DNA from: Pseudisothecium myosuroides
Taxonomy: Eukaryota > Streptophyta > Bryopsida > Hypnales > Lembophyllaceae
NCBI GenBank assembly: GCA_951799445.1
Contig: OX637295.1
Location: 20,956,001 to 21,020,000 of the forward strand
DNA length: 64,000 nt
Direction: 5' to 3'
Shown here: piece after piece, positions 1 to 8,800 of the stretch
Layout: the number at the start of each line of letters is the position of its first letter
Numbering within the stretch: position 1 is the first letter of the stretch
Translations under genes and position numbers: made by a program
Notes under the pieces: generated by a model
Told to the model about the DNA's origin: nothing
Databases searched by the model: none
The model's input: the letters and a program-made list of their open reading frames with translations, nothing else

Positions 1-25
1 CCGGAAATCCAGTTTTTTTGTAGAA

Positions 26-158
26 CCAGCATACAGCCCAGCCAACATCAGGACCAGCATACAGCCCAGCAACATCAGGACCACCATACAACCCAGCAAC
101 ATCAGGACCAGCATACAGCCCAGCAACATCGGAACCAGCATACAGTAGCAACATCAGA
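26..158. repeat. 27-bp minisatellite, about 5 units
   Basis: Seen directly: about five tandem copies of a 27-bp unit beginning CCAGCATACAGCCC. Read on the plus strand each unit gives the nonapeptide PAYSPATSG with small variants such as PPYNPATSG. The first unit has an extra C that breaks the frame. The last unit is shortened and runs into Ser/Gln codons. It may be the tail of a Pro/Ser/Tyr-rich repeat protein that begins left of the window, or a non-coding minisatellite. Confidence 0.75.
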
Positions 159-223
159 AGCCAGCGGAGAAAAAAAAACATATTAATAAAAAAATTAATT
201 AATTTAATTAATTTTTTTGTTAA

Positions 224-270
224 CCAGCCCCCCAGCCAGCCAGCCGGAAGCCAGCCAGCCGAGAGGCAGG
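224..270. repeat. CCAG/AGCC microsatellite
   Basis: A short run of imperfect CCAG and GCCAGC tetramer/hexamer repeats, just after an AT-only stretch (taattaattt). It is GC-rich and non-coding as far as can be seen. Confidence 0.6.
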
Positions 271-916
271 CAGGCCCGATGGTCCAGCTCCCGGTCCAGA
301 TCGGGCTCCCCCTCCTTTTGAACTCAATTTTTGGTCTTTTGGTTTTTGGATTTTTGGGTTCTCTCAAACTAAAACAAAATCAAAACTAAAACATAACAAA
401 GATGTTGGACTAACCTATTACTAGCTAGGGGAGGAGTAGGATTAAGGTCTAAACCAAAAAGGGAGAAGGAAAAAAAGAGCGGAGCACCACCGTACCTGCA
501 CACAAAATTGTTTCCTCTCACCACTCACACCTATACACAATGGAAGGAGATTAGGAGTGGAGGAGAAGAAGTAGGCGAAGGAAGGTGAGAGACGATAAAT
601 AGTGACCTAGGTTTAGGATAGGTAGGCTTTAGGAAAAAATCTTGGGAATTTGTGGTGACCGTTGAGAGGAGGATTAGGATGACACAAAGGCAAAATTGTA
701 TAAGAGGATAGTTGGCTTCTTAAAACCTCCTTGAAGTTTGAGACCATAGTGTAAGACTCATAAAAGCTTAGGTGGAATAGTGCTAGTGTAGAAGAAGGAG
801 GAAGAAAGAAAAGAAAGGAGGAAGGGAAAGAGGGAGTTTAGATCATCAAAAATTGTAATATTTTCTAAACAAGCGGTGAGCTTGGAGAAAATTCAAAACA
901 AAAATCAAAGACTACC

Positions 917-2466
917 ATGGAGCATGAGGACATACATGTGGACGTGGACGAGGTTATTTCCGAAACCGGTAGTGAAGAGGTGAGTTTTTGATTTAATCTT
1001 TGATGTTTCTCCCTAATTAGCATTTATTTTCCTAATCAGCCCTCAGAGGGTGATTAGCATCCGAGATTAGTGTAAATTAGAAGTTTAGATTCAAAAAGTT
1101 ATAGATTAGGAATAGAGGTTTCCGAAAACATCTTATAATTAAGATTCAACCGGAAACTGACCGCATTAGGCTAAGTTAAGCAATAAGGGGTAGGACGGAG
1201 GAATTTTGAATAAAATTTCATCCAAAAATAACCATGGACGGAAATTAGGTTTAAATTAGAAGGGATAACTTAGGATTAAAATTAGGGATTAATTAGCAGT
1301 TAGAATTAGAATCAGTTTACACTTTTACTTTTTAAAAATTAAACTTCTAAGGTCAAAATCTAGAGTTAACTTTGGGGAGTTAAAAAATAGAATTAATTTA
1401 GAACTTTAACTTAGGGGTTTAAACTTACCCTAAAATTGGACATGTTGGAGGTCTACTAACACTACAAGGAATGACACTGAGTTTTTATAAAAATAGCAAC
1501 ATATTGAGTGCGCACATGGGATCAAAGTGACCTTCCTTTGCGCAAAGGCTATGAAGAAGGAAAAATCTACTAGAAGAATTCTTTGGTGGAATGTGAGTGC
1601 AATCTTTTCTAGTAAATGGCTTCTTTTATGAAATTTTTTTGAATTTTTTTTGAATTACTAAAAAAACTCCACAGACCCTTTTTTGCTATTTTCTGCTCCT
1701 AGTGGCTTCTGTAGTACTTCGTAGCAGTCTATACTACTGCATAGTACTAAATTGACGGTTTAGACTTGGGTATGCAACTCATGTATTATATACAGGGGTC
1801 ATCGGCATTAAAACGGCTCAGAGGACGGCTTTTGTAAAAATTATATCAAATTAAAAAGACCAAAAATTTGGGTGAAGACCAAGTTAAAAGAGAATTAAAT
1901 GTAGAAAATGTTGAATTGCATATATATGAGGAAAAAACTCACAATATATATGAAGAATTAAAACACTTGTGCATAGTTTTAAAAATTATTTACAAGAAGT
2001 TCCTTCTAATTAAAATTTAATTTTTATTAAAAAGCCCCAAAAGTTGGGTAGCTTGTCCCATGATACATGTATTAAAAAAATTCATATAATTAGTTTTTTA
2101 ATGCTATTATTGAGTGATTCTTGCAACTACCTAGTGTAAGATTTAGGTGCTCCATGAAGGCAAATCGCTTACTCATTGTGAATTATTAAATTCCCCCTAT
2201 CAATGATATATGTTTTTCATGTACTTAATCGGTGTCTTTCAACTTATGATTCTAAGTTCCAACCTTTCTTGTGTGCAAGGTTGCAGAAACAAAGTGACCT
2301 TGGGTCCTCTGGCTCTACATGTCAAGGAAATAAAAGCGATATTGAACCTCCTGCGGCAGCAATGTCATCAATTTGCAACGCCCTAGAAAATGCTATCATT
2401 GGGAATACTACAGGAGATGAAGTTGATTCACCTATCAAGAATTTTCTTGTGGCTGGAATGTGTTAA
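917..2466 (+). CDS. Candidate two-exon small gene, unknown product (80 aa)
   Basis: Not recognised. Exon 1 (917-979) starts at an ATG in good context (ACCATGG), encodes 21 mostly acidic residues (begins MEHEDIHVDVDE) and ends at GAG|GTGAGT, a near-perfect plant donor. Exon 2 (2287-2466) follows a TTGCAG acceptor in the same phase (0) and encodes 59 residues with an SDLGSSGSTC start, a PPAAAM patch and a TAA stop. The implied intron is 1,307 bp and AT-rich, and it contains one arm of a dispersed inverted repeat (1432-1765). The matching phase and splice signals are the only support. No domain is visible. It could also be a decayed fragment of a transposon gene, since the surroundings are repeat-rich. 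Transcript data would settle it. Confidence 0.33.
1432..1765 (+). repeat. Dispersed repeat, inverted partner at 8165-8528
   Basis: About 330 bp from 'ggacatgttggaggtctac' to 'ttgacggtttagac' match, with substitutions and small indels, the reverse complement of 8165-8528. Shared blocks include 'aagtgaccttcctttgcgc' and 'gaattactaaaaa'. The outer flanks are not similar. The pair could be the ends of an old 7.1-kb element or two independent copies of a short repeat. Confidence 0.7.
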
Positions 2467-2833
2467 GCTGTAGGGCAATTGCAAGCTAGGGTGTCCGAAT
2501 ATTTAACGTCACAATCCATAATTTTCTAAGTTTTTTGCTTATTTCCTTAATAGATAGAATTTATAGGTTGGTAAATGTTGAAAATGACTCACTAATGGAA
2601 TATAGACTTGATTCTCTAAACTCTAAAGGTGCCCCAAAGAAAAAGTTAAAATTTTACAATAGGTTGTGTGCTATGGACTTTTAAAAATAGAGATAAAACA
2701 CTGTCACAATCCACATTCACTTAGATAAGGATTCATATTTTGTAATGAAATGCTTTGTGTACCACAAATAATTAGTTTATTTAGAAGTACATATAAATAA
2801 CTAAATGTTTGGCTATTTGTGCCACAAGGACTA

Positions 2834-2872
2834 TGACGTCACAACCTCGTTGTGACGTAGGTTAAACACGTG
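2834..2872. promoter_or_regulatory. Clustered ACGT-core elements (CRE/C-box, TGACG, G-box)
   Basis: Within 39 bp lie a perfect palindrome TGACGTCA (2834-2841), a perfect 10-bp inverted repeat acgtcacaac/gttgtgacgt with a 3-bp spacer (2836-2858), and a G-box CACGTG (2867-2872). These are classical plant bZIP recognition cores. No gene start has been established next to them, so a regulatory role is inference. Confidence 0.35.
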
Positions 2873-2879
2873 TACAATT

Positions 2880-3985
2880 TTGAATGGCTATTTGGTATAA
2901 GGGTTTGGTGACTCTTGACTCCCGCTCAAATGTGCCCCTTGGATTTGTAGCCGTCTGTTTTGTTTTTGTAGCTGCCTTTGATTTTTTTTGCAGTTGGTTT
3001 TAGGGTTTATGTAGTCACCTCTCTCAAGCACAAATATGTAAAGCATTGTAAATATTATTTATGGTTCTACTTTGACTTGAGCTTCCATGCACATGCTGGA
3101 ATATTAGAGCTCTTTGAAGTTTAATGAAGTTTGAAAGAGAATGGAAGTAGAGGAAGCACAAGTCTAGGTCGTAGCGGAGACTGTTGAGAATTGGATAAGT
3201 TTGAGTTGTTTTTAGAATTAGTTGCTTTTGTAGTGAACTTCCTTTTTGTTGCTATGTACGTAATAGGGTTCGTTCATCATTGTTAGGGTTGTTGTTGTTC
3301 ATGGCATTGAGGCTATAGGATTTGGATTTTAGGATTCGCAAGTGTAGGGTTTAGTGGAGGCATACTATGAGATCGATTGCAATGGTAGAAAAGAGGGCTA
3401 GAAAAAGGCGTTTTGGACCAAAAAAAAAGATTTCCCATGAAATTGTAAAGAATAGAAGCATCGATATAGATGCATGAAAAGAACTACGTTGACTAGCATC
3501 TCAGAATGCTCGACAGGGTGAATGCAAGAAAGACCTGTCGATTTTGTTGCTTCTTCACAATATTCATGATTTTTTTCTAGAGTACTTTAAAATTAGAAAA
3601 AAAAATTGGCTAATGTATACACCTTTAAGATGAAGGTAACCACCAAAGGAAATGCATAGAAAAATTCTCCAAGCAGGAAAACTAGAAAAGTGCTCAATCG
3701 CAAGAAAATAGATACTTCAATGTTTTAATTAGTTAAAAATAGAAAAAAATAATACATAAAATGAAAATTGACCATTTATAACAACTCTATGGAGATGGTC
3801 ATTCACCCAAAAAAACTCCAAAATAATATTTTATATGTTAATTACTAAATGCAAGCAGAAAGAAACGCACTTTGTGGACTTCCACACCACATAAAATTAA
3901 TTATTTTTAGAATTACTTTGGACAATAGCTACAAGTCAACTAGAAGACCATTCCCTCCAAATTTTTGCTGAAAATTTGTTTTTTT
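2880..3985. other. AT-rich intergenic DNA, nothing recognised
   Basis: No open frame, RNA gene or repeat boundary could be supported here on either strand. Confidence 0.5.
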
Positions 3986-3989
3986 GGAT

Positions 3990-4235
3990 ACTAAATAGTA
4001 CTAAAAACCTCCAAATTGGCAAATGTGACATAAAATTGGGGGCTATTTTTGGATAGTAAAATATTTTTGAAAATTACAAAAAATTAGACAAGGTGTATAA
4101 TAGTCATGAGTATCTTATATATAAATCTTGAATCATTTGGAATCAAAACGCAAAAGTTATGGCCAAAAACAAATTAGTAGGCAAGGTGTAATACAAAATA
4201 GTATAGGTGTTTCTTGCATTTACCCGATAGAAGTT
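3990..4235 (+). repeat. Dispersed AT-rich repeat, copy 1
   Basis: A diverged direct copy of 8540-8800. Both share 'caaaagttatg', a 'ggcaagg' block and the end 'gtgtttcttgca', followed by an A/T-rich triplet and 'accc'. The family also supplies the insertion site of the CACTA element at 5351. Confidence 0.55.
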
Positions 4236-4325
4236 GTGTCGGAGTAGGAAACTAGAAACCAATCTCTTCAAAGAAATCATCAATAGTGACATCCAGTTGT
4301 TCAAGTCCGAGGACAAGGAGAAGAC

Positions 4326-5073
4326 TTGTTGTCTAAGAGGGAAGAACATAGGATAGCTTTGACCATTACAAAGACCATTCAATCGAGTTTAGGTGCTTGT
4401 CTTGGTCCGAAATCAAAGAAGCCAGTGTTGAGAAGGACATTAGATCACTCTCTTGTTAATGGAGACCTTCCTGATCATATCACTAGAAGAAACCTGCATT
4501 GGTCTAAACAAAAAATGTGGACTGAAATTTGTTGAAAACCATATTTTCAACGCAAAATTCTGGGATTCTAGCGTTCGAAACATGGTTCTCGACTAATTTC
4601 AGCCCACATTTTTTGCTTAGACCAACGCGGATTTCTTCTAGTGTATTTTGCCATCAAAGTCTGCAATAGCTTATCAAGAGATTGTCAATGGAGTGAATGC
4701 TCAATTAGGGCAAGTTAAGGATTGCCATAGGTTTGTAGAACTGGCCACAAAGCATGCTATCCTTGATGCTTCTGCTAGTGCTCATAGGAATTCTTCAATG
4801 AAGGAGGTATCAAGAGCTTTGAGAATCCATCATTGCAACATCATTAAGGCTATTGCAAAACAAGAATTGATGCACAATGGAGGCGATTTTTTGGTTCTTC
4901 TTAGCATTTGGAGAAGACATAATGACGGCTTAGGCAAAGAGAAGAAGGAGGTGATTAACTGATGGTGGGTGACTGAGACTAGGGTTTCACCCAATAAGAA
5001 GGATGTCACAAGGAAGAGGTTGAATCTAGGGGTGTTTGATGAAAAAACTACACAATACTTGCATGAGATAGAG
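4326..5073 (+). pseudogene. Decayed transposase-like ORF, split by a MITE
   Basis: Two open blocks (4326-4480 and 4647-4959) are separated by a 163-bp MITE. Removing the MITE and one target duplication joins them in the same frame (…DLPDHI + LPSKSAIAYQ…). The frame then meets one TGA (4960-4962) and continues in phase with WWVTETRVSPNKKDV and related residues up to a possible donor (GAG|GTAACA) at 5073. A stretch around SMKEVSRALRIHHCNIIKAI looks like a helix-turn-helix. The product family is not recognised with certainty; a transposon-encoded DNA-binding protein or transposase is an inference from composition and setting. The insertion and the nonsense codon mean this copy is not functional as it stands. 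Confidence 0.5.
4481..4643. mobile_element. CACTA-type MITE, 163 bp, TSD TAT
   Basis: A near-palindromic element. The left end CACTAGAAGAAACC and right end (reverse complement) CACTAGAAGAAATCC continue as about 62-bp inverted arms, roughly 85-90% identical by eye, around a short loop. It is flanked on both sides by TAT (4478-4480 and 4644-4646), a 3-bp target duplication as expected for CACTA (En/Spm) elements. It interrupts the transposase-like frame described for 4326-5073. Confidence 0.85.
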
Positions 5074-5799
5074 GTAACAATCTCATGGACTTCTAATTTC
5101 ATGCAGTTGCATGTAGGTATTCCTGTATTATTGAATCTATTGAAGTTCTACACATGCTGTTGGAAGGTTTTTTTGTTGTAAATAATTGGAGTGTGAGTGG
5201 ATTAAAGGGATTAGGCCTACACTAGTGGTCTATAAACTACATGTACAATTACATTGTTGTTATAGGACTTTGATTATGTTGTTGAAAAGTCTTGCATGAC
5301 AAGGAAAATGGTCCAAAAAGTCCTTCAAAGTGCATATGGGTAGTTGCAAGCACTACAAGAAAAGGGGCCAATATGCGACTGGGGAAGAACGACTTCTTGT
5401 CCACAATGACTAGAGAACGACTACGGCTCCCTAATTGCACCAGCAATGTTAGCTTCACAGCCTCCGAGTTGTGTTGCAGTCGCAGGCGTGACTGTGGGAT
5501 GAGAAGTTGACGACCGCTACTCTTCATCCGCAGCTTGTCGTCAACTGCTTCGTCGAACTTTTGACGTGGACTCCCTGAAATCTACCAAATGGGACCTAGT
5601 TGCAGAAGAGTAAAGAGTTGACTGCAGGGGCGACTGTGTGCTACTTAGGAATGACTCTGTAATGACTTTCAAATGACTGCGCAGGGGTCATTTGAAGTCA
5701 TTCGCAATTTTCATAGAAAGAGCTAGAAAGAAAAAGCCACCTTCTTTACCAGACACTTTACATTGTCTATTGCACGGACGAGTTCATTTCCAATTTTTA

Positions 5800-6470
5800 A
5801 AAAAATTGTAGATCATTTTCTCTTTCCGTTTTGCCTTCTTCTTTATATTCTTCTCCTATTCTTTACTCATTTCACTTTGATTTTCAAAATTCCCTTTTTA
5901 AAAAATTTCCAAAATTTTGTCCCTTTAATTCAATTGTCTTCCTTCCCATTTTTTGAAAAAATGGTTTGCAGTCGTGTCATCTCTTGTTCTCCCTTTTCCA
6001 AAAAATAATTCAATTACAAAAATGATTTGTAAATCTTTTTCCAAAAAGAGAAAGAGTTAGTTTTCTATTTCCTTCTTTTCTTCTATTTTTCTATTCTTGT
6101 TGTATTCTTCAGCTGTCAATTTTTTTGGAAATTATTTATTTCGTTCCCATTTTTTCCTCCTATTTTTTCCCCAATTTTGGATCCACTTTTATTTTCTGTT
6201 TTATTTCCCCCCCTCTTTTTTTCCAATACCTTTTCTATTTTGTGCCCCATTTTTTTCTCCATTTTTTCACCCCATTTTCTTCCCTTTTTCAAAAACAAAT
6301 TTCTATGTGCCACATTGTTTTTTTATTATTCAATTTTTCCCTTTTCTCTTCTCTTCTTCATTTTTTTAAAACTTTTCTTTTACTTTCTCTTTTCTCTACT
6401 CTTTGTTTATCTTTTTAAGTTTATTTCTTTGACCTTCTTTAAAAAAAAAACATTATTCTTTTCTTCTCTT
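5800..6470 (+). repeat. Polypyrimidine (T/C-rich) tract
   Basis: About 670 bp with strong strand asymmetry. The plus strand is dominated by T and C runs such as ttttttcctcctattttttcc, densest from about 6060 to 6430. It gives artefactual Phe/Leu/Ser-rich or Lys/Glu-rich frames. It lies inside the CACTA element. Confidence 0.7.
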
Positions 6471-6744
6471 ATAAATCATGCATCCCCAATGGCCTTTTTG
6501 TTTTGTTGGGGTCTATTGTTTTCTTTGTTGGGGTCCACATTAAGATTCATTTACACTCCTACTAGGACAATAGCTATGATTTTGGTCCATTTGTGTTAGT
6601 AACTTCGCAATATTTCTAGACATTTCATATGATTCAAAATAGATATTCCTGAGGTCCCAACATAAAGGCTGGAAGGTGTTTTCATAGTCCTAAAAGCAAT
6701 TGTTAAGTCCCGTTTTCCTCTTACATGGACAACAACATTGCTTC

Positions 6745-6885
6745 TCTGGTGTCGTTGTAGAATGACTTCTTGAGACTGCAAAATGACTTTCTGCAACTGC
6801 AAAATGACTTCTTGTGACTGCAGAACAACTTCCTACGACTGCAAAATGACTTCTTGAGACTGCAAAATGGACTGAACATCTCAGA
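6745..6885. repeat. Short direct repeats (GACTGCAAAATGACTTC type)
   Basis: Five or six imperfect copies of a roughly 20-bp unit (tgactgcaaaatgacttct) follow each other inside the CACTA element. Similar AATGACT motifs recur near both ends of the element, consistent with a transposase-binding role by analogy with En/Spm. Confidence 0.65.
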
Positions 6886-7385
6886 TTACTGAGCAGCTAA
6901 TCAACTACTGCTTCGTTGTTTTGTGCAATGTAATGCATTGTGTGCTTTTCAAACATTTGTATACCTTTAATCACACTTCCTTTGCATCTACAACACATTT
7001 TCATCATGGGTTATATACAAAAAGGCAAGACAAAATTTAGAGAGGATGTTAGAAAATGTCAAAAGAAAATATCCTTTCCAATCTCTTTCTCAAATTTGTC
7101 CATAATTTTTGATTTGAGGCTCAAAATATAAAATGGATTTTTGGAGATGAAAGTGGGGTTGATTTCCCAACTTTTTTTAGTTCAAAGGTTTTTGAAAAAA
7201 ATTAATCTACTATGCTTAAATAAGATTTGAAATATTACTTGTAACACAATTCCTGCATTTTACATATCCCACATGGTTTGTCTTGCCTCCTACCACCCCA
7301 CTTGTATAAAAGGCTTGTCATTTCATTTCTTCAAACTCACACATTAAGTGGCTTTGAAAGCCATGTGGCACATGCCAACTACAAT

Positions 7386-7495
7386 GTATGGTATATGATG
7401 TATGGTGTATTGTACATAGTATATGATTATGATGTATTATACATGGTATATGATGTATTGTATATGGTGTATTATGTATGGTATATTGTTGTGAA
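7386..7495. repeat. TATGGTATATGATG-type minisatellite
   Basis: A degenerate tandem array of TATGGTGTATTGTA and TATGGTATATGATG units, inside the CACTA element. Confidence 0.65.
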
Positions 7496-8164
7496 ACTTT
7501 GAATGTATTGATATGTGACTACAGAATGACTACTCCCCAAATAATGGGCCCCACATTCCTTTTTGCAAACGTTATGTTCACTTTAAAATGATTGGAGACA
7601 TCAGCGGCAACATCACCTAAATCCTAAACAAACGGCACTCCAAAACGACTACAAAATGACTTTTCAATGACTCAAAAACGACTTCCTACATGGCTGTCCA
7701 CGTCAGATTCATTAGAGGTCAGTCATAACTTCAGAATGACTAAAAAATGACTGGCCCCGTGGATGTCCACGTCAGATATTTGAGATGTCCACGTCAGATG
7801 TTTTAGAGGTCCATGTCAGATACTTTCCACATGGCAACTCTACAGACATTTCCTTAAGCCCAACTTTCTTTATCACTTCATCCATTTTTACATCCAAGGT
7901 AGAAATGGATGGTGATAATAGACTGTAGTCGTTGTCCTAAACGACTTGTCCACAACGACTCCAAGGCCTCTAAGTCGTATTGCAGTCATTGTGTCCACAA
8001 CGACTGTTTTTTAGTCGTTTATTGAAGTCGTTTTTTCCCCCATTTTCTTGTAGTGAAGAAACACTTCATGTTTTTCCATCAAAACAACGTTTTTTGGCCA
8101 TAGGACTGGCAGTACTATGCAATACTACTAAAACTATGTTTTAGAAGTGCCCCGGCAAATCTGA

Positions 8165-8528
8165 ACCGTTGATTCAAGGCGCCTATAGATCTAAACCGTT
8201 GATTTAGTACTATGCTGTACTGTGTAGTACTATGGACTACTACAAAAGCCGCTGGGAGCAAAAAATAGTAGAAAAGGGGTCTGTGAAGATTTTCATTTTT
8301 AGTAATTCAAAAAAATTTAAAAAAATTCCATAAAAAAATCCATTTTGCTACAGAAGACTGCGCTTGCATTGCACTAAAAAAATTCATGAAGGAAATTTTT
8401 TCCCTCTTCATAGCTTTCGCGCAAAGGAAGGTCACTTTGACCCCATGTGTGCAATCGACATGATGTTATTTTTATAAAAATTCATCGTCAGCCCTTGTAA
8501 TGTTAGTAGACTTCCAACATGTCCAATT
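8165..8528 (-). repeat. Inverted partner of the repeat at 1432-1765
   Basis: The reverse complement matches 1432-1765 over most of its length; it is slightly longer because of extra sequence in the 'atagtact' region. It lies just outside the right end of the CACTA element. Confidence 0.7.
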
Positions 8529-8539
8529 TGTGGCTTCAA

Positions 8540-8800
8540 ATTCGCATTTTTGGGTCAAAAATAGGACTAAAACCCCCCAAAATGGCCAAGGTAGACACCC
8601 AATCGGAGGCAGGTTAAAAATAATAAACTAATTTTTAAAAACTTGAAAAAATTACTCAAGGTCTGAAACTTTAGCATCTACCTTCATTCCAAATTTTATG
8701 CCAAGTGGATAAACAATACAAAAGTTATGAGCAAAAAGCCAATTTTTGAGGGCAAGGGGACAAGAAATAGGACAAGTGTTTCTTGCAATCACCCATATGG
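8540..8800 (+). repeat. Dispersed AT-rich repeat, copy 2
   Basis: A direct copy of the repeat at 3990-4235, ending in gtgtttcttgcaatcaccc. The reverse complement of its end resembles the sequence on either side of the CACTA insertion (…gggtagttgcAAG / AAGaaacact…) and so acts as an empty-site relative. Confidence 0.6.

Larger units (their letters stand above)
5351..8055. mobile_element. Complete non-autonomous CACTA (En/Spm-like) element, TSD AAG
   Basis: The left end CACTACAAGAAAAGGGG and right end CCCCCATTTTCTTGTAGTG are inverted repeats. They are flanked by AAG on both sides (5348-5350 and 8056-8058). Subterminal zones hold many copies of ACGACT, AATGACTTC and TGTCCACGTCAGAT motifs in both orientations, typical of the transposase-binding arrays of this superfamily. 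The 2.7-kb interior has no transposase frame; it contains a polypyrimidine tract and a TATGGTATATGATG minisatellite. A related sequence at about 8765-8800 (reverse orientation) reads through the insertion point without the element, which supports the boundaries. Mobilisation would need a transposase supplied elsewhere. Confidence 0.88.

Noticed and set aside
5763..6599. Phe/Leu-rich frames as possible membrane proteins
   Set aside because: They arise from the polypyrimidine tract, several frames overlap, and they lie inside a non-autonomous transposon.
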